From Veronia pacifica (lineage in GTDB: Bacteria; Pseudomonadota; Gammaproteobacteria; Enterobacterales; Vibrionaceae), in NCBI RefSeq assembly GCF_001707825.1, contig NZ_LYBM01000042.1, forward strand, positions 1-43,783: 43,783 nt of DNA, given 5' to 3'. Position 1 is the stretch's first letter. Each line of letters opens with the position of its first letter. The translations under genes were made by a program, and so were the position numbers. Below, in pieces: positions 7,262-15,004 of the stretch. A model generated the notes under the pieces. That model had not been told where the DNA came from and did not search any database. It worked only from the letters and a program-made list of their open reading frames with translations.

Positions 7262-8035
7262 GTGCTTGGGTTTGAGATTCAACGGGAAGATATTCTGGAT
7301 GATTGGCACGAGAGTACAAAGGTGTTCAGAGGATCTGTTGAGGTCAAGAAACAGTCTGAAGGTGGTGACCTCCTGTTGAACATTCAGTTGAACCACACCA
7401 CACCAGAGTGCAAAAAAGTGGCCAACCAATTTGTAGACCGTATTGAGAAAGAGTTGCTCTATAAGCAAGTAATAGCTGAATCTGAGCACGGAGGTAAAGT
7501 CCTATTTGATAGTTTCGAAAACGCGGATCGAGTTAAGTTTCTTGAAGACCTTACATCACAACACACCGATTATATCTTTTATTATCAGAAGCTTGACGAT
7601 GTTAGCTTTCAACCGGATAAAGAACAAAAAGAGTTTGAGGATATTAGCAAAGATGCGAACATCCTAGAAAAGGATATAGATCAGTATCGCTTCAAAGGAG
7701 ACCTGAGAAAAATTATTTCTAACAAGTGGAAAAAAATCCATCCGTTTATTAAGGTCACGAGGTTCTTAGCTACTTACTCAGTTCACTACAATCAATACGA
7801 GGGCAGTTGTAAAGTATCTTACGAATTCAGCGAGTACAATAAAAGGAAACTAGAAAATCCAGAGTTTGGTATAAATATTGTAAAGCTCACTCTAAAAGGT
7901 GCTACCGCGAGCGACCTAGATTACGTACAGAACAAGATTCTTCATGAGATAGAGCTAAAAAAAACGGAATTGGTTAAAAAGTACCAGAAGGCAGTGACTC
8001 AAGGGCAAGAGTCAGAATCTATCGAATCATGCTGA
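7262..8035 (+). CDS. C-terminal part of the nuclease partner protein, possibly separately translated
   Basis: This frame is in phase with the one ending at 7204. It can start at GTG 7262 behind GGGGAG with 6-base spacing, so separate translation is plausible. The 257-residue product is charged and soluble, with lysine/glutamate-rich helices (about 115-160 and 235-257) and no recognised motif. The 19 codons before the GTG (RITDFTDFVVETSDIGESYV) look protein-coding. That supports an originally continuous gene broken by TAA 7202. If both halves are made, the stop would yield two polypeptides that could reassociate. Confidence 0.6.
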   Translation: MLGFEIQREDILDDWHESTKVFRGSVEVKKQSEGGDLLLNIQLNHTTPECKKVANQFVDRIEKELLYKQVIAESEHGGKVLFDSFENADRVKFLEDLTSQHTDYIFYYQKLDDVSFQPDKEQKEFEDISKDANILEKDIDQYRFKGDLRKIISNKWKKIHPFIKVTRFLATYSVHYNQYEGSCKVSYEFSEYNKRKLENPEFGINIVKLTLKGATASDLDYVQNKILHEIELKKTELVKKYQKAVTQGQESESIESC

Positions 8036-8545
8036 ACTGCTCTATTCGAAGCCTAATGAAAAATCTCCAGCTAGAGCCGTCTTTTCAAAAGACAAACCTC
8101 CTTCAACAGATCCAACGATTTTCTGCCTGAGGTTAAGGCTTTAGCTGTCTAATTCAACCCACTAAAGCAGATTAAAAATAGCCCCTTTCTGTCCACATTC
8201 GATTTAACGGCTATGGTCAGTTGATATGACAAGTAACAATGGTGGCAGGTTAAGGGCTAACCATTTCTCGACTTCGAGAACCAACGCCAATGTGTATCAA
8301 GGGATGTTGACAGAGAGAGGTTGTTGACGAAATATTAGCCAGATCGGTAAAGGAATGCGTGAAAATTAAGGCGTGTTAGGTGAAATTTTACCCCTTGTCA
8401 TCTGTTCTCAGATGTGCATGAACAGCCTGATTTGTGCGCTATGCCACAAAAAAACACCCCTTATGGATGATGTCAAACGGTGAGCCCTGAGGGTTGCAGC
8501 CCCCAGAGCTCTGCCAGTTCTACTACCTAAACTAGGAGAACCGAC
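8036..8545. other. Gene-free stretch
   Basis: About 510 bases with no frame I would call. Several short homopurine/homopyrimidine patches are present, but no clear repeat, terminator or att site. The segment just before 8546 (8470-8540) is probably the promoter and leader of the small gene that follows. Confidence 0.4.
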
Positions 8546-8761
8546 ATGGCCACTCTATCAAAAGATACACTCGACCTTCAAAACGATATCGACCGAATGC
8601 TGTCTCAAAGCATCGCCGTCCTCGACTCACTTTCCTTCGAAGACCAGTTTAAGTGTTTGCCTACAAACACAATTGCGTCTGTCCTTTGGCTGCTAAGCGA
8701 TCGGCTTCGGGAAATTGAAATCAACTATCAGGCCCTGACTGACGCCTCCCGGCACCAGTAA
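8546..8761 (+). CDS. Small helical protein, function unknown
   Basis: ATG 8546 has a clear ribosome site (AGGAGA, 6-base spacing). The 71-residue product is predicted to be mostly helical (DLQNDIDRMLSQSIAVLDSL, then TIASVLWLLSDRLREIEINY), with no membrane segment or Cys. The size and pattern suggest a small helical-bundle regulatory or accessory protein. It stands alone between non-coding stretches. It is not recognised, but the start signal and amphipathic pattern make it likely real. Confidence 0.65.
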   Translation: MATLSKDTLDLQNDIDRMLSQSIAVLDSLSFEDQFKCLPTNTIASVLWLLSDRLREIEINYQALTDASRHQ

Positions 8762-8908
8762 TTTTCGCACTTCGCGATACTGGATTTGCCGGAACAACAG
8801 GGTCAAAAATGTAGGTAACTGAACGCCCGAAAAAATATTCACATTTTTTTTGGCTTGAGTGCACCATTTCACCTAAGCAGACCCGTCTGATTCCGGCATC
8901 TTGGAAAC

Positions 8909-8925
8909 GTACACGAACGGTGTAC
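8909..8925. promoter_or_regulatory. Perfect inverted repeat GTACAC-N5-GTGTAC (operator-like)
   Basis: GTACAC at 8909-8914 faces GTGTAC at 8920-8925 with a 5-base centre. The half-site equals the core of the GTGTACC motifs at 3.7-3.9 kb. It lies 20 bases before a short ORF. Confidence 0.5.
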
Positions 8926-8944
8926 GACCAACTGGGATGACGTT

Positions 8945-9022
8945 ATGACGACACAAAACAACCCTTTCATGCTTCCTGCCTCTGAGCGTGCAGACGTGCT
9001 TAAACAATATGGCATGAACTAA
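8945..9022 (+). CDS. 25-residue ORF, possibly the truncated start of a lost gene
   Basis: ATG 8945 follows GGGATGA. The frame encodes MTTQNNPFMLPASERADVLK plus five residues and stops at TAA 9020-9022, 24 bases before a strong terminator. It could be a real small protein with its own operator (the inverted repeat 20 bases upstream) and terminator, or the 5' stub of a deleted gene. I cannot decide from sequence. Confidence 0.4.
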   Translation: MTTQNNPFMLPASERADVLKQYGMN

Positions 9023-9045
9023 TCCAGTTTTTGACGTGATTTTGG

Positions 9046-9083
9046 AAAAGGCTCTGTAGGAAACTGCAGAGCCTTTTTCTTTT
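9046..9083 (+). terminator. Rho-independent terminator
   Basis: AGGCTCTG pairs with CAGAGCCT (9049-9056 with 9067-9074), followed by a T-rich tract. It closes the small transcription unit on the plus strand and faces the end of the minus-strand lipoprotein gene. Confidence 0.8.
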
Positions 9084-9098
9084 GAAAAGAGAAGTTAG

Positions 9099-9854
9099 CT
9101 ATAAATCAATACGAATTTCTTTGATGTTACTGACACTGACTTTCAGTGGTCCATCGCGATACGGACCGGCATTTTCTATCTTGGACGCAGAAACGGTAAT
9201 ATCGACGTGGCATTTATCAAAGCGTTGCAATAATTCGCTTTGCGTAGAGTCAAACGCACCCTTCAAGCTCTGTTGATAGCTGCCATTTTCGTCCAGAGAG
9301 CTATCTGCTGCTGCGGTGAGTGATTCACGCTCTGAGGAACAGTTCAAAGCCATCCACGGAATACTGTAAAAGTGCCCGGCTTCTTGCGACACATCAATTG
9401 ATATAACTTCACCAGCAAATGAATGGGTAAGCGACACGGGCACGGGTAGAGCGTCTTGAGTAAAGTTAACGGAGTACGAGGTATTATTACTTTCCCGTGA
9501 AAAAGTAAGTTCATATTCTGAGGCGTCTGAGACAGTATCGAGTGAATAACTGGCGACTTCGGTGTTCTCTTGACGAGATAATTCTTGGTTCACGCCATCA
9601 ACCGTCACTTCGATCGCATCCCCTTCGCCCAATGTGAGAAGCGTATTGTCGGCTGCGGCCCTCGGAATACTGCTTGCTTTTGCTTTATTGCCATCCATGG
9701 ACTCAAACGAGACATAAATATCTAACTTGTCGTCGCCATATGCCGTTGTTGAAGATGAAGGCACTGGCGTGTTTTCTACAGCGGTACCGTCACCGCCCCC
9801 TCCGCCGCATCCCGATGACGCTATCAGAAAGCCAATAGCGAAATATTTTTTCAT
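9099..9854 (-). CDS. Predicted outer-membrane or periplasmic lipoprotein, function unknown
   Basis: The 251-residue product starts with a lipoprotein signal (MKKYFAIGFLIASSGC) with a lipobox ending at Cys16, followed by five glycines and a flexible Ser/Thr/Pro linker (to about 40). The rest is beta-rich (for example YELTFSRESNNTSYSVNF) without a recognised domain. Cys177 and Cys215 could form a disulfide. The start has a strong ribosome site (AGGAGGG, 6-base spacing). It is the last gene before the accessory region. The family is not recognised. Confidence 0.75.
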   Translation of the reverse strand: MKKYFAIGFLIASSGCGGGGGDGTAVENTPVPSSSTTAYGDDKLDIYVSFESMDGNKAKASSIPRAAADNTLLTLGEGDAIEVTVDGVNQELSRQENTEVASYSLDTVSDASEYELTFSRESNNTSYSVNFTQDALPVPVSLTHSFAGEVISIDVSQEAGHFYSIPWMALNCSSERESLTAAADSSLDENGSYQQSLKGAFDSTQSELLQRFDKCHVDITVSASKIENAGPYRDGPLKVSVSNIKEIRIDL

Positions 9855-9969
9855 TCGGTTCCCTCCTGATTTGATTTTAGTCTTTGACGACCATACAAGA
9901 GGCTCTGTTTGAACGCTACGAAAGCAGGATGCCCGTTATCACATCGTTAAGTGAAAAATATACGCATAA

Positions 9970-9998
9970 GAAAAGGGCTCAACCCGACGTGAGCCCTC
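9970..9998 (-). terminator. Rho-independent terminator after the GMC oxidoreductase
   Basis: On the minus strand AGGGCTCA pairs with TGAGCCCT and is followed by TTTCTTA, 26 bases after the oxidoreductase stop codon. Confidence 0.75.
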
Positions 9999-10023
9999 AC
10001 TTTATTAGTGTTGGGAATATGTA

Positions 10024-11721
10024 TCAGCCACCAGCCTGTTGTCTTTGATCATAACCGCGCTCTTCGTCCGAAACGGTCAGTGGCAAGTTGTATTGGCGGG
10101 CGATATAGTCAGCGCACTTTTCTCCAATTACCATAGTAGGCGCGTTGGTGTTGCCACCAATCACCAAGGGCATGATAGAAGCATCAGCCACGCGTAAACC
10201 CTGTATACCGTATACTTTTAGCTCTGGATCGACCACCGCCATTTCGTCGTTCACGCCCATTTTGCACGTTCCGACCGGGTGATAAATGGTTTCGGCATTC
10301 TGACGGATAAACGCCTCAAGCTGCTCGTCACTTTGTACTTCTTTACCCGGTGTCAACTCTTCACCAAGATAAGGCTCAAAGGCAGGTTGGTTCATCAGTT
10401 CGCGACCTTTTTTGACGATATCAACCATGTTCTTCATATCGATATCATCTGGGTCAGTGAGATAACCTGTCTCAATCTGAGGTCTGTCATCAGGGTCAGC
10501 CGATTTGAGGTAAATACGGCCCCTGCTTTTCGGTCTGAGGTCAGTAAGGTGCAACGAGAAACCAAAACGAAAATCGATTTTTCGGCCGTGGTTGTGGAGC
10601 ACCAAAGGTAAAAAGTGGTATTGCAGATTCTCGCGATCAAACTCAGGTGAGGTTTTTTCGAAACCAGCTCCCTCAGCCACAGAAGATGACAATAGCCCTC
10701 TGTTTGTTTTCAGATATTTGAACACCTCGCGAGTCAAAAACGGCCAGCCCAATGGGCCAAGATTGATGGAGGTTCGTGACTTATCGAGGTATTTGATTGT
10801 CGTCGTCAGGTGGTCCTGAAGATTTTCGCCGACGCCGGGCAAATCTTTCACTACTTTGATATCGTGTTTTTCGAGCTCGGCACGCGGGCCGATACCAGAC
10901 AACATGAGAAGATGAGGAGACTGAATCGCACCGGATGCGAGTATCACTTCTTTTTCAGCAAATAAGTGCCTGACTTTTCCTTTTTGAATGTATTCGATAC
11001 CAACGGCACGATCTCCATCAAACAGAATTCGTCTCACATTGGCACGAGTCTCGATTCGCAGTTTGTCATTGTTGCTGTGTTCTTCCAGATAAGCGCGGTT
11101 AGCATTAAAACGGCAACCGTCTTTCTGTGTGACCTGATAGTAGCCAACGCCTGCCTGAGTCTCGCCATTGAAATCTTCGTTGTATGACAGACCATATTCT
11201 TCGCCGGCTTTAACAAAAACGCGGGAGAGATCGTGAATGTGAAAAGGATCGGCAACGTTCAATTTTCCGCTGTTGCTGTGGTAAGGGCTGTCACTGAAAC
11301 GTTCATTTTTTTCGTTTTTCAGGAAATATGGCAGGATGTCTTCGGCGCTCCAGCCTGTGTTACCGAGGTCAGCCCACTCGTCATAATCTCGCAGGTTACC
11401 TCGGATATACAGCATGGCGTTGATGTTGGAGCTACCACCCATACCTCGTCCGCGGGGCCAGAACAGTTTACGATTGCAAAGCTCTTTGTCTCTATTAGTG
11501 AAAAACCACCAATTGTAGATATAGGGGACCCAGTTATTTAACACCATACTGGCAACAGGGGTTTGAATACCCCAAAGCTTGAAACCGAACAAGGGTTTAT
11601 CACTCGGTCCAGCCTCAAGAAGGGTCACTCTTTGTCCTTTTTCGACGAGACGCCCGGCGACAGCGCATCCGCCAGATCCACCACCCACAACAATAAAATC
11701 CGTTTTGTTCAAGTTGCTCAC
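10024..11721 (-). CDS. GMC-family FAD oxidoreductase (choline/alcohol dehydrogenase-like)
   Basis: The 565-residue product has the N-terminal FAD-binding motif (VVGGGSGGCAVAGRL, then LLEAGP), the GMC signature around WPRGRGMGGSSNINAMLY (about 88-105), a second signature near GAIQSPHLLMLSGIGP (about 264-279), and the C-terminal catalytic region YHPVGTCKMG and GGNTNAPTMVIGEK with the expected His and Asn. GMC enzymes oxidise alcohols with FAD, feeding electrons to oxygen or a carrier. It resembles choline dehydrogenase and medium-chain alcohol dehydrogenases; the substrate cannot be set from sequence. No betaine-synthesis genes are nearby, so betA is not assigned. A 2Fe-2S ferredoxin gene lies 176 bases upstream on the same strand and might accept electrons. 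The start is GTG 11721, with GAGGGG very close to it. Confidence 0.88.
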   Translation of the reverse strand: MSNLNKTDFIVVGGGSGGCAVAGRLVEKGQRVTLLEAGPSDKPLFGFKLWGIQTPVASMVLNNWVPYIYNWWFFTNRDKELCNRKLFWPRGRGMGGSSNINAMLYIRGNLRDYDEWADLGNTGWSAEDILPYFLKNEKNERFSDSPYHSNSGKLNVADPFHIHDLSRVFVKAGEEYGLSYNEDFNGETQAGVGYYQVTQKDGCRFNANRAYLEEHSNNDKLRIETRANVRRILFDGDRAVGIEYIQKGKVRHLFAEKEVILASGAIQSPHLLMLSGIGPRAELEKHDIKVVKDLPGVGENLQDHLTTTIKYLDKSRTSINLGPLGWPFLTREVFKYLKTNRGLLSSSVAEGAGFEKTSPEFDRENLQYHFLPLVLHNHGRKIDFRFGFSLHLTDLRPKSRGRIYLKSADPDDRPQIETGYLTDPDDIDMKNMVDIVKKGRELMNQPAFEPYLGEELTPGKEVQSDEQLEAFIRQNAETIYHPVGTCKMGVNDEMAVVDPELKVYGIQGLRVADASIMPLVIGGNTNAPTMVIGEKCADYIARQYNLPLTVSDEERGYDQRQQAGG

Positions 11722-11897
11722 CCCTCTCTGCCGCTGTTAACGTGTCGATCTGCTCTCATTAATAAAGCTACACACTTTTACGCATATTAGTGAGTGGTTT
11801 TCAGCAGATCATAAAATACTCTCAGCATTGATACACTCATCCGACCAGATTGCATTGCTCGGATGCTGAAAGTGAGAAAACAACGTAAAGGTTGTTG

Positions 11898-12182
11898 TCA
11901 GTTGAGAGGTTTGATGGTGATATCTCCGTGCACCCGACATTGGCAGGCCAAACGACGGTTGTGTCCATTGATATCCAGCCTGTCCAGCATATCTTCTTCA
12001 TCATCATTTTTGGCATTGAGGTTATGCAACCCGGCTATAATCTCAATTGCACAAGTTCCGCACCCAGCAGCACGGCAGCCAAAATCAAGCTCTCGTTGAC
12101 TGGTATTTTCTATTTCCATTAATTCACTGTTATCAGGCAGTTGGAATGACTGACCAGAAGCATAAAAGGTAACCGTCGACAT
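11898..12182 (-). CDS. Plant-type 2Fe-2S ferredoxin
   Basis: The 94-residue protein carries the 2Fe-2S pattern C-x4-C-x2-C (GCRAAGCGTC, about residues 35-44) and a fourth Cys in RRLACQCRVHG (about 77-82). It is the size of a stand-alone plant/xanthine-dehydrogenase-type ferredoxin, so it acts as a small soluble electron carrier. An AGGAGGG ribosome site precedes ATG 12182. It is on the same strand as the GMC oxidoreductase downstream (176-base gap) and could work with it, but this is inference. It lies downstream of ppnP, whose terminator separates the two. Confidence 0.9.
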   Translation of the reverse strand: MSTVTFYASGQSFQLPDNSELMEIENTSQRELDFGCRAAGCGTCAIEIIAGLHNLNAKNDDEEDMLDRLDINGHNRRLACQCRVHGDITIKPLN

Positions 12183-12275
12183 AATGCCCTCCTATATCTA
12201 GCGTAGTGCGCTAATTAAGGGATACGCAAAATACTGCACAAGAGTTTATTGATAAAACACACATTGGAAGAGAGA

Positions 12276-12304
12276 AAAAGAAAAGGCGCCATATCGCGCC
12301 TCTC
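12276..12304 (-). terminator. Rho-independent terminator after ppnP
   Basis: On the minus strand AGGCGC-GATATG-GCGCCT is followed by TTTCTTTTT. It separates ppnP from the ferredoxin gene. Confidence 0.8.
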
Positions 12305-12333
12305 ATTACTGTGGAAGATAAAAGCGGACTTTT

Positions 12334-12612
12334 TTACAGATAGTCACACAGGTAAGCCACTGAATCTGACACTTTAATGTCAAAGGCTGATGTACCTGGC
12401 ACGTCAAAACTATCTCCGGCGCTAAAGGTCTGCCATTCGATATTCCCCGGCAGCTTAACAACCATTTCCCCGGCGACCACGGTCATTTTTTCTGGCGCTG
12501 CGGTATCAAAACGATATTCACCTGGTGTCATCACACCAACACTGCTGCGCTGGCCTGATGTTTCAAAGCCGATAGACTTAACCTTACCGTCAAAGTATTC
12601 ATTTACGTTCAT
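12334..12612 (-). CDS. ppnP: Pyrimidine/purine nucleoside phosphorylase PpnP (YaiE family)
   Basis: The 92-residue protein matches the short cupin-fold PpnP/YaiE family in length and pattern (MNVNEYFDGKVKSIGFE, then SVGVMTPGEYRFDTAAPEKM, then FSAGDSFDVPGTSAFDIKV). The family splits several nucleosides with phosphate into base and ribose-1-phosphate in the cytoplasm. AAGGAA precedes the start. It is a single-gene unit with its own terminator, located between zntR and the ferredoxin gene. Confidence 0.88.
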   Translation of the reverse strand: MNVNEYFDGKVKSIGFETSGQRSSVGVMTPGEYRFDTAAPEKMTVVAGEMVVKLPGNIEWQTFSAGDSFDVPGTSAFDIKVSDSVAYLCDYL

Positions 12613-12688
12613 CGTGAATTCCTTTTCTCCTCGTACTAAAGGCCATTAACCTAACACAGGTTTCACGGGTTTCCACACTGATGGATCG

Positions 12689-13108
12689 TCAGTCGTCATG
12701 ATGATCCGCCAGTGCCTCAAGGATCGAACAATGTGTCGCACTGTCGTTATCATGTCCGCAACAGGCGTCGTTGATCTTTTTTAGCGCCAGCCGAATACGA
12801 GTTAACTCAGCAATTTTACTGTCAATCTGATCAAGTTTTTTCTGCGTGATCCCCTTTACCTCGGCGCAGCTGTGCTGGCTGGGCTCTAACCTGATATCCA
12901 ACAATTCCTGAATGTCTTCGAGGGTCAGGCCGAGCGCCTTACCTTCAATGATAAAATGTACGCGCGATAACGCTTCATCACCGTAAAGGCGGTAACCGCT
13001 TTCACTTCTGGCATCTGGTTTCAGCAGTCCTGTTTTTTCATAAAATCTCAGGGTGTCAGTAGACACACCCGCTTTTTTCGCCAGTTGGCCGATTTGGAGT
13101 AATTTCAT
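12689..13108 (-). CDS. zntR: MerR-family Zn(II)-responsive regulator ZntR
   Basis: The N-terminal MerR HTH (LQIGQLAKKAGVSTDTLRFY) is followed by a dimerisation helix. The metal-site residues are typical of ZntR: HSCAEVKG in the middle and the C-terminal CCGHDNDSATHCSILEAL. ZntR activates the zinc exporter zntA by twisting the promoter DNA when zinc binds. I chose ATG 13108 (MKLLQIG) as start, 139 codons, because it aligns with the family; an upstream TTG at 13135 would add nine residues. No zntA is visible in this window, so its target lies elsewhere. It is divergent from purH. Confidence 0.88.
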   Translation of the reverse strand: MKLLQIGQLAKKAGVSTDTLRFYEKTGLLKPDARSESGYRLYGDEALSRVHFIIEGKALGLTLEDIQELLDIRLEPSQHSCAEVKGITQKKLDQIDSKIAELTRIRLALKKINDACCGHDNDSATHCSILEALADHHDD

Positions 13109-13211
13109 AAGTCGTGATGTCCGTTTAACTGACAAAACATAAAAGCAATCGATTCGTCAACATTTTAAGTTAGAATACGCGCCATTCCACTGAGGTTTAT
13201 ACCTGAGGGTG

Positions 13212-13245
13212 TTTGGCAAAATGGCCAGGAAAGCAATTTTGCCAA
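13212..13245 (+). promoter_or_regulatory. Perfect 11-bp inverted repeat in the purH leader
   Basis: TTTGGCAAAAT (13212-13222) pairs exactly with ATTTTGCCAAA (13235-13245) around a 12-base loop, 34 bases before the purH start. There is no T-tract, so it is not a terminator. It could be an mRNA stem-loop or a repressor operator. It does not match the PurR box pattern I know well (ACGCAAACGTTTGCGT), although a GCAAA half is present. Confidence 0.6.
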
Positions 13246-13279
13246 ATATCCTATCCCCTTACATGAAGAGATGGTAGCA

Positions 13280-14872
13280 ATGGAAAACGCTCGTCCTATT
13301 CGCCGCGCACTGATCAGCGTATCTGATAAAACCGGTGTCGTGGAATTTGCCACAGCACTTGCTCATCAGGGTGTCGCTATTTTATCAACTGGCGGCACAG
13401 CAAAACTTCTGATGGCACAAGGTTTAGATGTCACAGAAGTGTCTGAGCACACTGGTTTCCCTGAAATGATGGATGGACGGGTTAAAACCCTGCATCCAAA
13501 GATCCACGGTGGCATTCTTGGTCGCCGCGATCAGGACGGTGACGTGATGGATGAACATAATATCGCACCGATAGATATGGTGGTTGTGAATCTTTATCCT
13601 TTTGCTGAAACCGTCGCCAAGCCGGGCTGTACACTCGAAGATGCCGTTGAGAATATCGACATTGGCGGTCCGACAATGGTACGTTCTGCTGCAAAAAACC
13701 ATAAAGATGTTGCTATCGTCGTTAATGCGTCTGACTACGATAACGTATTGGCTGAGATGAATCAGAACAATGGCTCCCTGACACAGGCCACTCGCTTTGA
13801 CCTTGCTATCGCTGCATTCGAACACACGGCAGCATACGACGGCATGATCGCCAACTATTTCGGTACCATGGTACCTGCATACGGCGACGCAGAAATTAAT
13901 GACGAAGACTCGCGTTTCCCACGCACCTTCAACCAGCAGTTCATCAAAAAGCAGGACATGCGCTACGGTGAGAATAGCCATCAGGCAGCAGCGTTTTATA
14001 CCGAAGCGGCGCCCGAGGAAGCGTCAGTTTCTTCGGCAACCCAGCTACAAGGAAAAGCGTTATCTTACAACAATATCGCTGATACCGATGCCGCTCTTGA
14101 ATGCGTAAAAGAGTTCGAACAACCTGCATGTGTGATAGTTAAACACGCGAATCCATGTGGTGTCGCCTTAGGTGAAAATATCCTCACGGCTTATGACCGT
14201 GCTTACCAGACTGACCCAACATCCGCTTTTGGTGGCATCATTGCCTTTAACCGTGAGCTAGACGCTGACACAGCCAGCGCGATTGTTGAGCGCCAGTTTG
14301 TTGAAGTGATCATTGCCCCGTCTGTCAGCGATAAGGCAGCAGAAGTCGTCGCGGCGAAAAAGAATGTGCGTCTGCTGGTCTGTGGTGAGTGGCAGCAAAA
14401 AACGACGGGTTACGATCTTAAACGTGTAAACGGTGGCCTTCTGGTTCAGGAGCGCGACCAAGGCATGGTTTCACTCGATGACCTGACCGTGGTGTCCAAA
14501 CGTCAGCCAAGTGATGAAGAGCTGCGCGATGCTCTTTTCTGCTGGAAAGTAGCCAAGTACGTTAAATCTAACGCCATTGTGTATGCAAAAGGCAATATGA
14601 CCATTGGTGTGGGTGCCGGACAAATGAGCCGTGTCTACTCAGCGAAAATCGCTGGAATCAAGGCTGCTGACGAAAACCTCGAAGTTGCTGGCAGCGTGAT
14701 GGCTTCGGATGCTTTCTTCCCTTTCCGTGATGGTATTGATGCCGCCGCACAAGCAGGCATTACCTGTGTCATTCAGCCGGGTGGCTCAATGCGCGACAAC
14801 GAAGTTATTGCTGCTGCTGATGAGCATGGAATGTCCATGGTATTTACTGGTATGCGTCACTTCCGTCACTAA
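13280..14872 (+). CDS. purH: Bifunctional AICAR transformylase / IMP cyclohydrolase PurH
   Basis: The N-terminal MGS-like cyclohydrolase domain ([39 protein letters not shown]) is followed by the AICAR transformylase domain ([42 protein letters not shown], and KSNAIVYAK plus [11 protein letters not shown] near the C-terminus). It performs the last two steps of IMP synthesis. Length from ATG 13280 is 530 residues, as in relatives. ATG 13271 is possible but sits too close to AAGAG. purD follows 132 bases downstream on the same strand, forming the usual purHD unit. Confidence 0.97.
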   Translation: MENARPIRRALISVSDKTGVVEFATALAHQGVAILSTGGTAKLLMAQGLDVTEVSEHTGFPEMMDGRVKTLHPKIHGGILGRRDQDGDVMDEHNIAPIDMVVVNLYPFAETVAKPGCTLEDAVENIDIGGPTMVRSAAKNHKDVAIVVNASDYDNVLAEMNQNNGSLTQATRFDLAIAAFEHTAAYDGMIANYFGTMVPAYGDAEINDEDSRFPRTFNQQFIKKQDMRYGENSHQAAAFYTEAAPEEASVSSATQLQGKALSYNNIADTDAALECVKEFEQPACVIVKHANPCGVALGENILTAYDRAYQTDPTSAFGGIIAFNRELDADTASAIVERQFVEVIIAPSVSDKAAEVVAAKKNVRLLVCGEWQQKTTGYDLKRVNGGLLVQERDQGMVSLDDLTVVSKRQPSDEELRDALFCWKVAKYVKSNAIVYAKGNMTIGVGAGQMSRVYSAKIAGIKAADENLEVAGSVMASDAFFPFRDGIDAAAQAGITCVIQPGGSMRDNEVIAAADEHGMSMVFTGMRHFRH

Positions 14873-15004
14873 CAAACATCGTTTGTGTAAGAAATTCAGG
14901 GTATTCTCGGCTCAGATATTATCAGGGCCGGGTTCCGTTTCCTGACAATAAATTGAGTCAGCCTTGGCATAAGGCACCTCTCACGCTTTGAGGATATGGA
15001 TGAT

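Noticed and set aside
10024-11721. Assignment of betA (choline dehydrogenase)
   Set aside because: GMC motifs are clear, but no betaine genes are nearby and the family has many substrates.
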